This document shows, piece by piece, positions 1 through 13,050 of a stretch of 64,000 bases of DNA. The notes under the pieces were generated by a model. It saw nothing but the letters and a program-made list of their open reading frames with translations. It had not been told where the DNA came from and ran no database searches. The first letter of the stretch is position 1; each line of letters opens with the position of its first letter. The position numbers were made by a program, and so were the translations under genes. The DNA lies in NCBI RefSeq assembly GCF_964340395.1, contig NC_135567.1, positions 18,542,306-18,606,305 of the forward strand. Reading direction: 5' to 3'. The stretch is from Glandiceps talaboti (Eukaryota > Hemichordata > Enteropneusta > Spengelidae).

Positions 1-3000
1 CATTGGAAAATAGACTTGTACACTCAAACTCGAAGAACAACTTTTTCCAACCAAAAAAGTTCATTTCTCTCAGACTATTGTTTTCGGGTAAAATCACCTT
101 CAATATATTCAAAGGTAGGTTTCTAATTTGAGGTTATCACTTCCATTTAATCACAATATACCGTTATTTGTATGCTACATTCAGTTACCTACAGTGCTTA
201 CCAAGCGTGCTAACCTAGAGTCAGTCGTGTGTGGAGTTTGGCTACCGCCCCCTCTCCCCACTATATACGGAGGAAGCTATTGCCAAAATCTCAAGGAGAT
301 TTTATTCTAAGCTAATAGTGGGGAGGGGCACTAGACCAAATCTCACCATAACTTGACTGAAGGCTACCGGTGTGTTTGTACCATTGTAATTATGTTCTGT
401 AAAATGTTGTGACTTTTCTTCATTAAAATTGGTCAACCAAACATTTCTCTAGATTCCAACGTTCTTCTTTTCTCAGTAGCGTAGATTACATATGCTGTCA
501 TCGTTTAACTAGGATTAAGTCATCTGGGGATTCTGTTCTCACTTTTGCCCAAAGCGAGAACAAATCCCCGCATGACTCGATTCCAGGCTACATTAGTATG
601 AAATGAAATGATTTGTGTTAGGTATAAGCTTATTACTGGGTTCAAGAATCACCATATATAATATAAGTACTTCAAGCTGGTTCATACTTGATTAGAGAAA
701 AATCGGTTGAATTGACAAACCACTGTCGACAAGTTCGGAGAGAAAGTTTACGATGTTACATATATAACATGATGGTATGAAAATCTAGCTCCAATCTAGT
801 CTGGATGCCAACGTGAATGAGTGGTGGAGATGTAAATGGTAACGATACTGTATATGAACTAGACTGTGTGAGTGAAGGTGTAAATGGTAATGATACTGTA
901 TAGGAACTAGACTATGTGAGTGAAGGTGTAAATGGCAACGATACTGTATAGGAACTAGACTATGTGAGTGGAAGTGTAAATGGTAACGATACTGTATAGG
1001 AACTAGACGAGTGAGTGGAGGTGTAAATGGTAACGATACTGTATAGGAACTAGACTGTGAGTGGAGGTGTAAATCGTAATGATACTGTATAGGAACTAGA
1101 CTATGTGAGTAGATGTGTAAATGGTAACGATACTGTATAGGAACTAGACTAGTGAGTTGAGGTGTAAATGGTATCAATACTGTATAGGAACTAGACTAGT
1201 GAGTTGAGGTGTAAATGGTATCGATACTGTATAGGAACTAGACTATGAGTGGAGGTGTAAATGGTCACGATACTGTATAGGAACTAGAATGTGAGTGGAG
1301 GTGTAAATGGTAACGATACTGTATAGGAACTAGACTGTGAGTGGAGTTGTAAATGGTAACGATACTGTATAGGAACTAGACTGTGAGTGGAGGTGTAAAT
1401 CGTAATGATACTGTATAGGAACTAGACTATGTGAGTGGAGGTGTAAATTGTAATGATACTGTATAGGAACTAGACTGTGAATGGAGGTGTAAATGGTAAT
1501 GATACTGTATAGGAACTAGACTATGTGAGTGAAGGTGTAAATGGTCACGATACTGTATAGGAACTAGACTAGCTACAACCTCGCCTTTGTAAATAGTATG
1601 TTAGTCCACAGACTTGACTATCTGGCTTGGAAATATCGTTCACCAGAATATATCCTGTCAAGTCAGTATGTTGAGTCAGAAAACTTATAGGCTAAGATCA
1701 GACTGACAGTTTGTTGCAAACTGAAAACGCCATCGTGGTTTTTACCATACCAATTCTACTTCATATGCCCTCCAGCTTCTAAGAAACTTTACGAATTTGA
1801 TAGTACTGCACAATGTTTTATATTCTAAAGTAGTTTGCCTTTATATAAATTCATGTAGAATATTACCAGTGTCCGTATCAATTTTTTCCAAATGTGGAAT
1901 CGAATTGATAGGGCCATTTGTAACCCCTACTTGGTGTACATGTAGTTTATACAGTTGTCCTTCTCTCTAAATGGCTACCTAAAAAGACGCCGCCGTTCAC
2001 TCTAAACCACCAAGTAGATAAAATAAGTACATGAATCACGGCTAATTGTTCTAATTTGGTTAATCCTTCAGCTTCTTAACACGGCCCTGGAAGTGGCAAA
2101 ACGTAATTCTGCACAAGTATACTGCACCTGCTTATTCAATAAGACGCCATATTGTATTAGAACTTTGTACCCAATCTGTTCCCGAAGTTTTAACGAAGAC
2201 GGTACCTATACCAGTGCTCTGTTCAGTCTCCGATGCAATGGTGTCAACACCAAACGTACCCGTTCTCAAAACTCACAAAATGTAATTTCTAAGCCATATT
2301 TTGGCTGCAATTCAGTACATAGCGAAACTTTTGTAACATATTTTTTATATCCCTATCCCAAACGAACACTGTTGAATAGCCTAAATAGTCAGATTTGGCG
2401 GCAAAGAACGGATGAAAATGTTTGTTCTTTTTTAGCACGTGGAGAGGGGGGAGGGGAGACCATACGGTAAACATTTGTTAACAGTATGTACTGCAATGCG
2501 GTGTGTTTTATATAAAATATTATTTACTACATATACAACAGAACATTGATGTATGAAAGTGTTATCTAATAACCCAACTTTGACAAAATCGATGCGCTAT
2601 TAGTTCTACTAATTCGACATCGTTCGCAAACTAAACAAGTAGAGATCCGTTCGTGGTTACTGATATTTAAAAAGAACGCCATCGGGTATCACTTAGAAAT
2701 ATAATAGAATATATGATATGATACTGTATGGGTTATTTATGGCAGTGATATATGAACGTCAGAAATTACAACTGGTTTAAAAGTACGTATCATACTACAT
2801 GTTCGTGATCGTTACTTGACAGTCATCATCGAAACCATGTTTTGGGGCTGATTTCCCACCATAACAGTGTGCCAACTTCTTAAATGTCAACATTTTCCGG
2901 TAGCACAGTACATGTGGACGATTTTCGCTCTAAAATGTATATATATAAGCGAAAAAAATTTGGGTGATCGAAAATTTCTGCGATAGTTCCGTTCCCTCTC

Positions 3001-3686
3001 GCTACTAGTCCTACACACAACGTTCGATCTTGCAGATATGAATGTCATTCATGGCTTGCATGAGTACAGTTAGCTCGGCGTGACGTAAATATACAAATCG
3101 TAGAGAGGTCGTTACGCTTTGTGCAAAGTCGACCACAGCTGCTGCCATTACTTTTTTAAGGAATTGCATAAGACTGCTAATAAAGAAGACACCCGAGAAT
3201 ATCTCACATACTTGAGAAGCAGTAAAATCGTCAAATGTGTTTGTCTGACCGAAATGTGCATGTTAACAACGCGACAAGGTAAACAGGCGGTTGCCTTGAT
3301 GTTACTAATAAGCATGGACTCCTACGGTTACAGATACACAAGGCAGTCTGTCATATATACGATATTATACTCAACATAAGAACTTCTGTCGGTCTTGCAG
3401 AACAAAGCTTAAATTCGCGCCAAAATTTGGCACAAAAATTGTCGTCAGCTGTAAAATTCTCGGCAGAAACATACAAAAGTTGTCACACTGCAAGAGTTTA
3501 GTGGGTTTTAAGGTTTTACGAGACTCCAAAAAGAAAACAGTACATGTAAAAGTGGCTACTAACATAAGAAAGGACTAGTAGACTTTCATATAAAAGAACA
3601 GTAAGTACACACACACTAAGTGACAATGCTAGATTTAACTTGCGACAACTGTAGAATTAAAAACATAATTAATGTGAGACACTCAC
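1..3686 (-). other. Intron 1 of posterior Hox gene B (partial)
   Basis: The intron starts at a consensus donor (GTGAGT on the minus strand, 3686-3681) directly after exon 1 and runs off the left edge of the window. I looked on the minus strand for the homeobox exon, whose recognition-helix WFQNRR codons are easy to spot, and found none, so the intron is at least 3.7 kb. Apart from the 797-1571 minisatellite the sequence is AT-rich, unique-looking and without recognisable coding content. Small open frames in it, for example near 2093-2470, match nothing I know and are probably chance. Confidence 0.75.
797..1571. repeat. Minisatellite, about 16 copies of a ~46-bp unit
   Basis: The unit reads roughly GTGAGTGGAGGTGTAAATGG followed by TAACGATACTGTATAGGAAC and TAGACT. 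The AACTAGAC (or AACTAGAA) end recurs about 16 times between 866 and 1563, mean spacing about 46 bp, with scattered substitutions and small length changes. The array begins with TAGTCTGGATGCCAACGTGA, which also starts a single-copy relative at 31343-31422, and ends AACTAGACTA. It therefore looks like an internal expansion of a short TA-flanked element. The repeat is open in one minus-strand frame (785-1177), but that is a by-product of the unit and not a gene. Confidence 0.93.
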
Positions 3687-4422
3687 CTTCGGTTTTTGTA
3701 CTTGCTGGCGTTGAATTGTTATTGTTAGTGGTTGGTGTCGTAGTAGCGCCGTTCGCGCTGCCCTCACTTTTAGCAGGCGAGTGACTCCCACTTCCCGTGC
3801 TTGTAGGACTCGCTGCAACATTACTGGAGGCTTTCGAGTTTTGCGTTAATCTGCATGCTGGTGATGGTGATGTTGTGTACGAGTTGGTGTTGTCGTAGGA
3901 ATATCCTGAGTAACGTTGCCTCTGCGATAACGAGTTATACTTGAAATTGTTATGAAAGTCCACATGGTGAAGTCCTGTACCGTTTGATGACGGATAACTG
4001 TTTGGGTGATAGCGGTCGTAACTCTGACGTGCACTGAACGGATAGAAATTCGAATTTGATGACATGAGGGAAGAATCGTAATTTTTCTGTGAGCTGATAG
4101 AAAATCCGTAGGGAGCCGCTGTGTCGTATTCCTCATGCAGGCCACTCACCGCCATTGATGCGTAGTTCTGCTCCGTACTGGGGTAGTACCACGCGTTTGT
4201 AGTATACGCCGTATTTTGATCTCCGTTCGACGAATACATGTTCCCCGACGCCGCATGCATGTTCATGTTCTGCGGCGTCGTCATCGAGTCCGATGCCTTC
4301 GGTATTAGCAGGCCGCATTTTGAGTCGATGGCTTGTGTCGGGTCCGATGGACTTCTCAGCAACCCAGCAGTTTCTTCCGAACTTATCAACGAGTTAACAC
4401 AAAACGCAGAAGCCGTTGTCAT
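3687..4422 (-). CDS. Posterior (Abd-B class) Hox gene B, exon 1
   Basis: This is the first coding exon of a homeobox transcription factor; the DNA-binding exon lies outside the window. The ATG at 4422 is preceded in frame by TAA and opens with MTTASAFCVNSLISSEE, which resembles the N-terminal FLVDSLISS / YYVDSLI motif of Hox9 and Hox10 proteins. The 245 codons are rich in Ser, Asn, Thr and Tyr (a Ser/Asn/Thr-rich tail at about residues 195-245, a Tyr-rich middle at about 60-185), as usual for Hox N-terminal regions. The exon ends ACCGAAG, then GTGAGT, giving a phase-1 intron like that of gene A. The open frame continues 22 codons past the donor, but that part is intronic. Gene A lies 45.7 kb upstream in the same orientation, so gene B should be the more anterior of the two. 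Hox9/10 or Hox10 is the likeliest assignment; the paralogue group cannot be settled without the homeodomain. Confidence 0.82.
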
Positions 4423-4610
4423 TTTTTTATGTCGGTCGTATTTTCACGATGACCAAACCAGTCAATTGAGTGCCCCCAGTGATAAAACTGTATATGACCC
4501 TATATTTGCATAAAACAGAAGAGAACAATTGTCAGATGAAGTCACGTGATTAAAATCATCCAATACTAAGCCATAAAATGATATATATTTCAAAATGGCT
4601 GCCGCCCACA
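4423..4610 (-). promoter_or_regulatory. Proximal promoter / 5' flank of Hox gene B
   Basis: Just upstream of the ATG are several sites known from Hox promoters: ATTTGCATAAAA (about 4504-4515, an octamer fused to an Abd-B/Cdx-type site), the E-box CACGTG (4543-4548), CCAAT (4559-4563), CCATAAAA (4571-4578; TTTTATGG on the gene strand, an Abd-B/PG9-13 consensus) and CAAAATGGCTGCCGCC (4591-4606), which resembles a YY1/Pho site. No clear TATA box or transcription start is evident. Site identities come from consensus matches by eye; function is inferred. Confidence 0.4.
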
Positions 4611-7600
4611 ATAACAATTATAACTAATTTAGTCTCACACTGCTGCTAGGACTTTCGCGTCTCGTAAATTCCAGCACTTTTCCCTTTATATCGTTAACTT
4701 GAAAATACTTCCCGCTCTTAATTTTTATTATAGATTCATAAATGTGTGTCTCGGACAGCAAAAGCCCACTATTTATCCTAATAGTGTATAATTAAGACGG
4801 GGTTCATCCGAGGAGTACAGTTATGCTTCGAGCTGTGTCCTGCGGCAGAAGTACTCACGTTTTTTGCGCCTTAACTTTTATTCTCGTACAATGACTGCAG
4901 TCCGTGTTCGAAGGATATTTTTTTAAATACAGCCCATTGGCTCCTGACTGGACATACCAGGTAGGAAAGCTAGTAATAATGTTCCAACGAAACTTGAACC
5001 AAAAAGCGGTGTATGTATATTCGTATAGTTTGACAGTTTTAAGCGTCCCGGATAAGGATCGTGTAGGCAACGCGGGGAGAACTCACTGTGTCAGGAGACC
5101 CGAATTATTACACGTTGCCTGTTTGATTCGACGCACAATAACTTGAAACTCGGAGACAACAGCGGGACATAAAATAATTCGATTATTTGGTGAAGTGATA
5201 CAGCAACGGAAATAGATACTTGTCAGTGGTATACAGGACGTCGCTTTGAGCAAAACCCGCCACTAGAGTGCAGTGTGTAAGTGCTACGAGTAGAATTGAT
5301 GAACGCATACATCACATACCACAATAGCAGTGAACAGTATAGCATTTTTCTTTTTGACTGCCTTTAGATTTTCTCGTGGTTATCAAATATTTGCATTTAA
5401 TCATCTAACCGAGGAAAAAGCTATCAAAATTGCAATTATAGATTATGAAAATGATATTGATTTTTCCATGATAAGAATCAGAGTCCGTGGGTTAGCAGTG
5501 TTATGAATATTCTAAAATTCTATTTCATCTACATTTTTCTTTCATTTTCTCCGCCACGGCAGGATATTGATCGAGCGAGATTTCGTTAAATTTGCATGAA
5601 GTCCGAAAAGTTACTGATTAATCATTCAACAAAAAAGCTCAGATAATGTTCATGAAAGCCCGCCCTTCAAAAAAAGGAAAACAACGGAGTACTACGTCAC
5701 AAACTGGTGTTGTAAATTTTAGAGCGACATTTTCGTCCCCCGTTTTTGGCGGCCTTGTTTACTACAGATCGATATTCACGAAGATGCAGACCTTGAAAGC
5801 GGCAAAATTTGCTTCTATTTGACTACTAGTATTGTATTATGTATGTACCTTGGCAAATGTTACAGTGGCATGTTTATGACTTTAATATGTGTTGAATTTG
5901 TTATGTGTGTGGCTAGAAATTGTTTTCAATGTCAACTTAACTTCTGTGCTATCACTTGGTTGTTGTGTTTACAGGGCATAGTGAGTTCATATTTGCACAA
6001 ACAAAATGTAAATAACATTAAGATGCTTTCAAATACCACTACACCTTGCACATTTTAAATCTGCCAAATCTAGTCTTCGATAGTAACGCGATTTTGAGTT
6101 GAGATACACAACTCCTCAATCAAAGGAATTCTTTCCACTTTTCCTTCGGACTCGCGTTTTTTTCTATCAATATTACTCGACTATCATTCGCAGGCATGAA
6201 CATTCATGATTCGCTGCCCCGGGTCACAACTTGTTTTTGACGACACAGACGATCACATTTATGAAATTACAGAACGACACACGCACATGTTCTTGTCATT
6301 TTTGGTATACATTGCTTTAGATTGGTAGTTTCTCGTTACTCACTACAACGAAAAACCGGAATTAATCCAAGAGTTTCAAAATATTAGAAATTTCTCTCCT
6401 TTACATGTTTTACTATGTTGTGTTCTAAACGAAATAAATCGGTCGTTTGATCTCAACTGTATGTATCGAGCTAAGAACTCGTGGAGGTATCGTCTCATTT
6501 GGATACACAGCTCGGGACGTGGTATGCTAACCCAGATACCCCCTCAAAACACAGATATGCACATGCACCACACACCCACTGGACACAATCTCAGCCTCCC
6601 CCCTCACCCCAAACACACAGACTTCTTTCAGAAATGGGGCCCGCCATATTACAAGTCAGGGTGTGAAGAGTTTGTTGCAGGCGATCACGAACGATGTCGT
6701 GTGTTGCCCTTAGACATCCATTCATTTTTGACGACTTCTTGTGAGTCTTTATCAATTTCGTAAAGCTAAAAACTGGACACACACGTCAAATAAAACTGAA
6801 TTCGTTTTCAGAAGTATGAAACAATTGCTTAAATTTGGCGAAACGACTCGCGGATTATGGTACCATAAGGAAACGACAAGGACGCCATATACAGCAAAAT
6901 TTACAGAAAACATTATTTGTAATGTAGTCGTTGTAAACAGTAGCACCAAAACGGAACTGTCACAATTTACTCTGTACCATGTTATGTAAATTATGGTCGG
7001 ATATTCAGACGTTGCAAGAAAACTTGTGTGAAGCTATCAAATTTGCTTAAAACGCATAATATAGCGACATCGTCTGCTCTATGGTTGTCACCTTATCACA
7101 CATTTTTTTTCTAGTTTCTGTTGATAGTGTCACAGTTCAAACGAAACAAAAAATAACAAAAACAACAGCCAAAAAATAACAACTTTCTGACTATGCATAA
7201 CTAAGAGCGCATACATTTTAAACTTGAAGGATGTTCATATTTTGCCGACATCAACCGTTTTTACAACTGCCGTGATACTAAATGATAAAAACTGCAAACA
7301 CATAAAAGTATTTGCGACCTTTTCTTTCTTTAAAAGCATAAGGAGAAATATTCTATAATAAAAAAAATTCACAAGGGGTTCGGAAAAAATAATTCATTCT
7401 GGCCACAACTGTATTTTGCAGTGACTCTTAGAAACCACATTTTCAATTAACAGCACTGTAGAAATATTTGCGTTAAATACGAGAGGGCCGGGTCAGAGCA
7501 AATCCGGGCCGCATTGTATAATTTTCGCCGATGGCGTACGGGAACATTCGTCTGTTGCAATCGAAAAGTTCTTCACTTTGTCGTCCAGTCGAGTTCTGCC

Positions 7601-8262
7601 TGGGTATAATCAAGACGAGTCTCGTACTAGGGGTAACCTTGCAAAGGGTCCTTTGAGAATGGAAGTTTTGCCGACAAGTACAGACTTGTAGTTCAAAGTA
7701 CGCTTTAATTACAACAAGTGTAGAACGCGCCAAGACCTTGCTGAGGAGTTGACGACAACTTACGCTTTCCAACAAACTCATGTTCATTTCTTATCCGATT
7801 TTAGGAAATAATATTCATGTAAAATGCCAGAATATTAAAAACTATATTTATAATTTAGATATTTGTGAGAAATTAGTATTTTACCCAGAAATTTAAATAC
7901 TTGTTCAGAGATTACCTGTCGCATATACTGTGGTGGCATTTGTACTAAGCTGTGAATTATTTCAACGCTGCTGGAACAGAGCAGACGACCGAACTGAAGT
8001 TTTGATGTTTTTGTACTTCATTGACATGTTTCTTATTTGTGTGCAAATAAAAATGAGTTTTCTATCTAAAATTTCAGAATTAATATTCCCTGAATGTTGG
8101 GTAGCTATAAATACATGTACTTCAACACATTCAAGTCAACAGACGCCCAGAATTGTCAAACTAAGAAATTAAATATAAATGAGAAAATCGGGGTTTTGAA
8201 TTTAAACACAACATTTATTAACGGTATATGTTGCAAAATAAACCTAACAAGTCCTCTATAAA
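4611..8262. other. Intergenic, no gene seen
   Basis: Upstream flank of gene B. It contains GC-richer unique patches near 4800-5130, 6460-6760 and 7470-7790. Single dispersed motifs occur at 7069 (ATCGTCTGC) and 7981 (GCAGACGAC). Open frames here are short and unrecognised. I see no RNA gene. Confidence 0.6.
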
Positions 8263-8263
8263 C

Positions 8264-8645
8264 TAGTCTAAAGTGTTGTAGTGGTCTTAGCATCTCAAGT
8301 TTGGTTTGGATAGCTATAGATGCTACGACCACAACAAGACCGGGGCTATAGTGTATATACTATCCGTGGTCGCAGTAGTCTAGATTTCTAAACTGGTACA
8401 GTATTACGTTTTAAAGCTTCATTACTGGTGCGGTATCACGTTCTAAAAACTTATGTACCAATAATTATATAATTACACACATATATATAATGGTATTAGT
8501 AATGAAGTTTTTAAAACTTAATACTGTACCACTGTACCAGTTTAGAATTCTAGACTATGGTTCGCATCGAATCTATCTCTGGCATCGAATCATCTCTTCA
8601 CTCGATCGTGAGAATTTGAGATTCGATGCCACGGATAGGACTTAA
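8264..8645. mobile_element. Cluster of hairpin-forming MITE-like elements
   Basis: Three inverted repeats are packed together. The clearest (8378-8555) has arms of about 50-60 bp: GTCTAGATTTCTAAACTGG on the left and the reverse complement of TTAGAATTCTAGAC on the right, flanked by TA on both sides, which fits Tc1/mariner-style TA target duplication. To its left, GTGTTGTAGTGGTCTTAGCA (8273 on) pairs with a copy ending near 8340. To its right, GGCATCGAATC (about 8581) pairs with GATTCGATGCC (about 8620). There is no coding capacity. These are non-autonomous element remnants, possibly nested. Confidence 0.7.
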
Positions 8646-8649
8646 CCTG

Positions 8650-11600
8650 TTTTATAAGTTCAAAAGACAGAGTCAGTCATTCTGCGCCGTAAACAGGATA
8701 CATCTAGGCTAGACTTGGGTAAATTCAATCGCCAGCAAGGTCTCAGAAAATGAACGATTCGACACATTCGAGTGACGTAACGAACAGTGGATAACACATT
8801 TGCCTTCAAAGACAGACGTTTTGTACTATTATTTATTGTTTAGAAACCAAGTCGCTCTTTTGGGAAATGGGGAATCTTTTTAAGATAAAGCAAGAACGGG
8901 TCGCTAAACAATACAGTAATACTTTAAGATAATGGGTTCTAGAAAAAATAGCCCCAGACAATACGGTGTGGAAATCTTATAGTCGTTAAGCAGAAACAAG
9001 TTAAACAGACGAAGTTCTTGATCACCGTTACTAACTCGTGGGATGTGCTTTATGGGGCTGTCGGGCCTTTGTAGTATGTTGTGATCTCAAATAACGCTGC
9101 AAGTGGTCGTTCGGAATGTCCCTCGCCAGACGCAGCTTACTAATTCACATTGCGTAACGGTGCTGTAACGCGATGATACATGTTTAGCACCGACGTCTCT
9201 CGAGTACCACTGAATGTTCGAGAAAAAATGTGATCCAATTTTGTAGTCCATAGTGTTGTCGTGGCTAAATAACCATAGTGTATCGTTCTTACTGTTGTAT
9301 AGGAACGGTACCCTGTGATAGTAACCACGACCCTTGCTGACATGCATGGGCTACCAGTTTCATTGTCAAAATAACATGTAGTAATAGTGATATTTTCAGA
9401 CGAACAACACCCAAACTATCACTAACTTCCCGACCTGTTCAAACTCATCAGTGCTAAACTGGTATCGATACTTGACCATGAAACCGCTATACACTCAATA
9501 TTGAGGAATGATTTTGGGTTAGCACTTACATTCCAAGACAAAATCGAAATTGCCAACATACTAAGGGATTATTGTGATGATAGTTGTCATGTGTGCACGA
9601 CGGAATGTAAAACCCAACGACGGAATGTAAAACCCAACGACCCACGGATTTGAGAGCGAACACAACACTTCCAACAATCCAAAATATATTAACACGAAGT
9701 ACTTTGATCAAACCAGAACACAAAATATACTCCGTCAGGGTAACAACTGACGACAAATTGAGAGAAATTCTTTTAATTCTGAAATGTACAAACTGTACAT
9801 AAATACCTGCGTCATAAAGTTGCCTGCTTTATCATTTTTTGACGACACCGGGAAGAGATGTGACAAAAATTAGAAAATTGTGTAATAGTTAATATTGTAC
9901 TCGTGATGGGGAGAAAGAGACAGGAGGTGGTCATTTATTCGTTTCTATAGTGATATTACTCATATTATACAGTTAGAGGATACAGAAAAACATAAATAAT
10001 TTAGTAAATTTTGTGTTTGATGACTGTGTGATTGTTGCACATTTTCCCGTTACTCGCATAATTATAAATCATGAAGTAACAACACACTAGGTGTTATGAC
10101 GAATCCGGAATGAACGACGGTCCAAGCACTGAAGTTGTAGACACAAATTTCACGATTGGAATAAAGACGCCAATTTTGGGACAAAATTTTGACAATACTT
10201 AAATGCAGACCGTTTCTATTATATTTGGTTTAAAATATAGTTTGAAAGGGCCAAAATTTTAGAAAATTTTATAATTTCTGAGACAAAAAAGATCTTCATA
10301 ACGTGACATATATTAAAACTACAATTTTCGAAATGTAAGTAAATTAGATCTCGTGAAAACCAAAACACAAAAACAAAATATTATCGAACATTTTCAAAAT
10401 GTATGAACTTACATTTTGTCGCGAGAAGTGAGTTACCGACAATATCCAAATATAACGAAATAGAAAAAAAAAAACTAGTGTGTCCACAACCGCATCCCTG
10501 AGCTCTACGTTACCCAAACAGTATGGTGTTGAAGGAGAAGTTTGGTCGTAGAAATCATATTTTCACGAAAATTATGTCAAATAATTATTACACCTTTTAG
10601 ATTTAGTGGAACAGCTGAAAACATAACCGAACAAAGCAATTTATTAATAACCCGGAAAATATGTATTAATATTTGTCGTCCAGAGGTGTTAAATCCGATT
10701 GTCTAAAAATAAAAACCCGCGGGGGATGAGTTAGAGACCAGCAGACGACAAGGCTTACACTGTAGTTGATTAAATTCTTACGTCATCACTATATTAAAGA
10801 TATACATGTCAATTACTCTCTAATCAGTTCAGAATTATTCAAAATCAAGACGATTTCCCGCCCGGACAAGATCATTATCACTATTTTCTATCATCGTTAG
10901 ATTTCATCAAAAAGCGAAGTATTCTGAGGCCGTCGGCTTGTTTAGATTATCGGAGGTGATATCTACAAAGCACTGCATTCAGCCAAATGAATAGATCTAG
11001 ACCTGTAGGCAGACGACAGCAAAACATTGAAATATGTGCAAACATACAGGATAACTTCCATCATAGCAGGATTTTTTGACTGAAACAAAATTATTTGTCG
11101 CTTAATATCAAATATTTAATTTCATACAATGCCGTGTCGGAAATGTAGTGCATATTTGTAGATAATTTTACTACTCTTGTGATTGACGTGCAATACTTTC
11201 TGTCTGTCTGTCTGTTTGTTTGTTTGTTTGTTTTTATTTTACCACACACGAGCGGAATCAAACCTTGGTGGCTAGATGATCACTTTTCAATTCAAATATC
11301 ATTTAAAAGAAATTTAATTCAACCATAATTTTGATCGGATATCAATAATAAGGATTTATTCTTGAAATGTAATCTAAAATCAAATAAAAATGTGCGAAAT
11401 ATTTACTGAAAAGAAGAATTTTTGTCAAATAATTTTAGGCGCAAAATGACACAATTTTACGAACGATTCATAACTACATATTAAATCTATGATTCCAGTC
11501 TAAAGAAAGTTTAAATGTGTGAAATTATTTGCATTTTGTTAAAATAATTAACCGAGGAAGAGCATGATCAGTCCTGGATTGTCGTTTGCTGATTGAAATT

Positions 11601-12980
11601 ACAAATGAAAATGTAGTATGCGTATTTGTGGTCGAAACAGAACTTGAAATCATTAGAGTCTTTGAATATTAGCATTTCATATGAATGCTAATTTTTAACT
11701 TTTTAAAAAATAAAAGTAACAAATCTGCGAAAATTTTCGGAATTTCTCATTAATTTGTGAAACGACTTCCAATCAGTGTAACGAATTGTGAATTTTTATA
11801 TATATGTACGAAACTTGCAGGTGTACGGTGTAATTTCCTCTGAAACTTTTAACGTTACAAATACATAGCACAGATTTGGGTACTAACTTAAATGACTTGG
11901 CAGTGACGTCTGATGAGAGAGGATCCAGATAGTTAATTCTCTAGCTTACAAATACATTACACTTTTGATGTGTAAGGCAGTTAATACGCACGACTGAGAA
12001 GAACTAGTAAAAAACGCGGGTTTATGCCATTTTAATTAAAAGCTGGACTACATATACGAAGAAAAAAAACGTTTTCCTTTTAAACGCTCTGCATCTAGGG
12101 TAGAAAGCATATCACTAAAAGTACTCATGTGTAAAGACTCCGAACACACTTTTTCCTTGGCGCTGCTTTCTAATTGACAATTATAAACTATGTATTGAAA
12201 ACTATGAGTAACTTTTTGATCCTGTTTTCAAGTGTCCCTGAAGTGAAATCTGTGTCTTCGTTGAAATATAAGTAGAATTTTTTAAAAAGAATCTGTACTT
12301 GAAATATGTGCAATGTCGTTGAATGCCAACCCTTATTTCTCAACAACCGTCATGATATTGATGGTTGACCTTTGACATGATATAAAATCATCCTAGCTAT
12401 ATACGTGGGTAGTATTATGAATGAGAAATGTGTATGTATATGCTGAGTTAAGGCCCGGTATCTGGTCAGCGCGCGCATCACTTAAATACCCCCGCGTCGG
12501 TTTTTTTTGTGTGTATTTGTCCAGCCCATGCAGTCTGCAGATCAGTGGGGAAACACAAAAATAACCCTCTGTCCTCCCTACTTCACTGAAAACACTGTAG
12601 AGCCAATCATGAACAAGTAAATGACATCTGCCCTACATACACACTTGCTCAAAAGTACTAAATAAAAAGTACAGTAACTCAGAAATAGTACACTGAGTGA
12701 CAGGTTTGTTGAGAATTAAAGAAAAAGCGCGTCGTCGCACCATTTTAGACAAACTGTCCTGACGAGAAACAATTCTTTTTTTTCTTTGGCCTAGTTAACA
12801 TAAATGTGTTAAGTTTTCATCTTTCATCTTTGATATTTAGAATCTTTAGGAAAACGCAAAGTCATGGTCAAAATATCAACGTTAAATTTATTCATCCGAG
12901 AATCATGGCGTGCGGGGGTATTTGTTGGCGCTTGCCTTTTCCCTACGAGTCAAATACATTGTATCGCCACACGACTGGAT
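8650..12980. other. Intergenic, AT-rich, no gene seen
   Basis: No coding exon, RNA gene or long repeat is recognised. There is a 20-bp direct duplication at 9598-9640 and a short TCTG/TTTG tract at 11199-11236. Exact GCAGACGAC motifs occur at 10741 and 11009. The rest is low-GC sequence with short A/T runs. Confidence 0.6.
9598..9640. repeat. 20-bp tandem duplication
   Basis: CGACGGAATGTAAAACCCAA is present twice in perfect tandem. Confidence 0.95.
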
Positions 12981-12983
12981 TCT

Positions 12984-13050
12984 ATGCGATATACATAGTC
13001 GTAAACCACACTCTTTTACGGCACGTCCAAGACGCACCGCCGTAGCTTCG
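12984..13050 (+). mobile_element. MITE end fragment (same family as 16091-16507)
   Basis: GTCGTAAACCACACTCTTTT, then ACGGCACGTCCAAGACGCAC, matches the terminal repeat of the complete copy at 16091-16507. Only one end is recognised, so this is a truncated or decayed copy. Confidence 0.7.

Noticed and set aside
785-1177. 130-codon minus-strand frame with HLHSHSLVPIQYRY repeats
   Set aside because: It is the translation of the minisatellite unit. The unit length varies, which would break any reading frame, and there is no start or splice support.
3616-3686. Continuation of the gene B frame past 3687
   Set aside because: A GTGAGT donor at 3686, in the same phase as the gene A donor, marks the exon end; the last 22 codons are intronic read-through.
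1-3686. Homeobox exon of gene B inside the window
   Set aside because: No KIWFQNRR-type coding sequence is present on the minus strand here; the exon must lie beyond position 1.
4855-5070. Minus-strand frame followed by a GTGAGTAC donor-like site, as an upstream exon of gene B
   Set aside because: No homology, no clear acceptor partner, and a single donor match is common by chance.
7473-7787. 104-codon minus-strand frame
   Set aside because: No recognisable domain and no splice or promoter support; kept only as part of a GC-richer unique patch.
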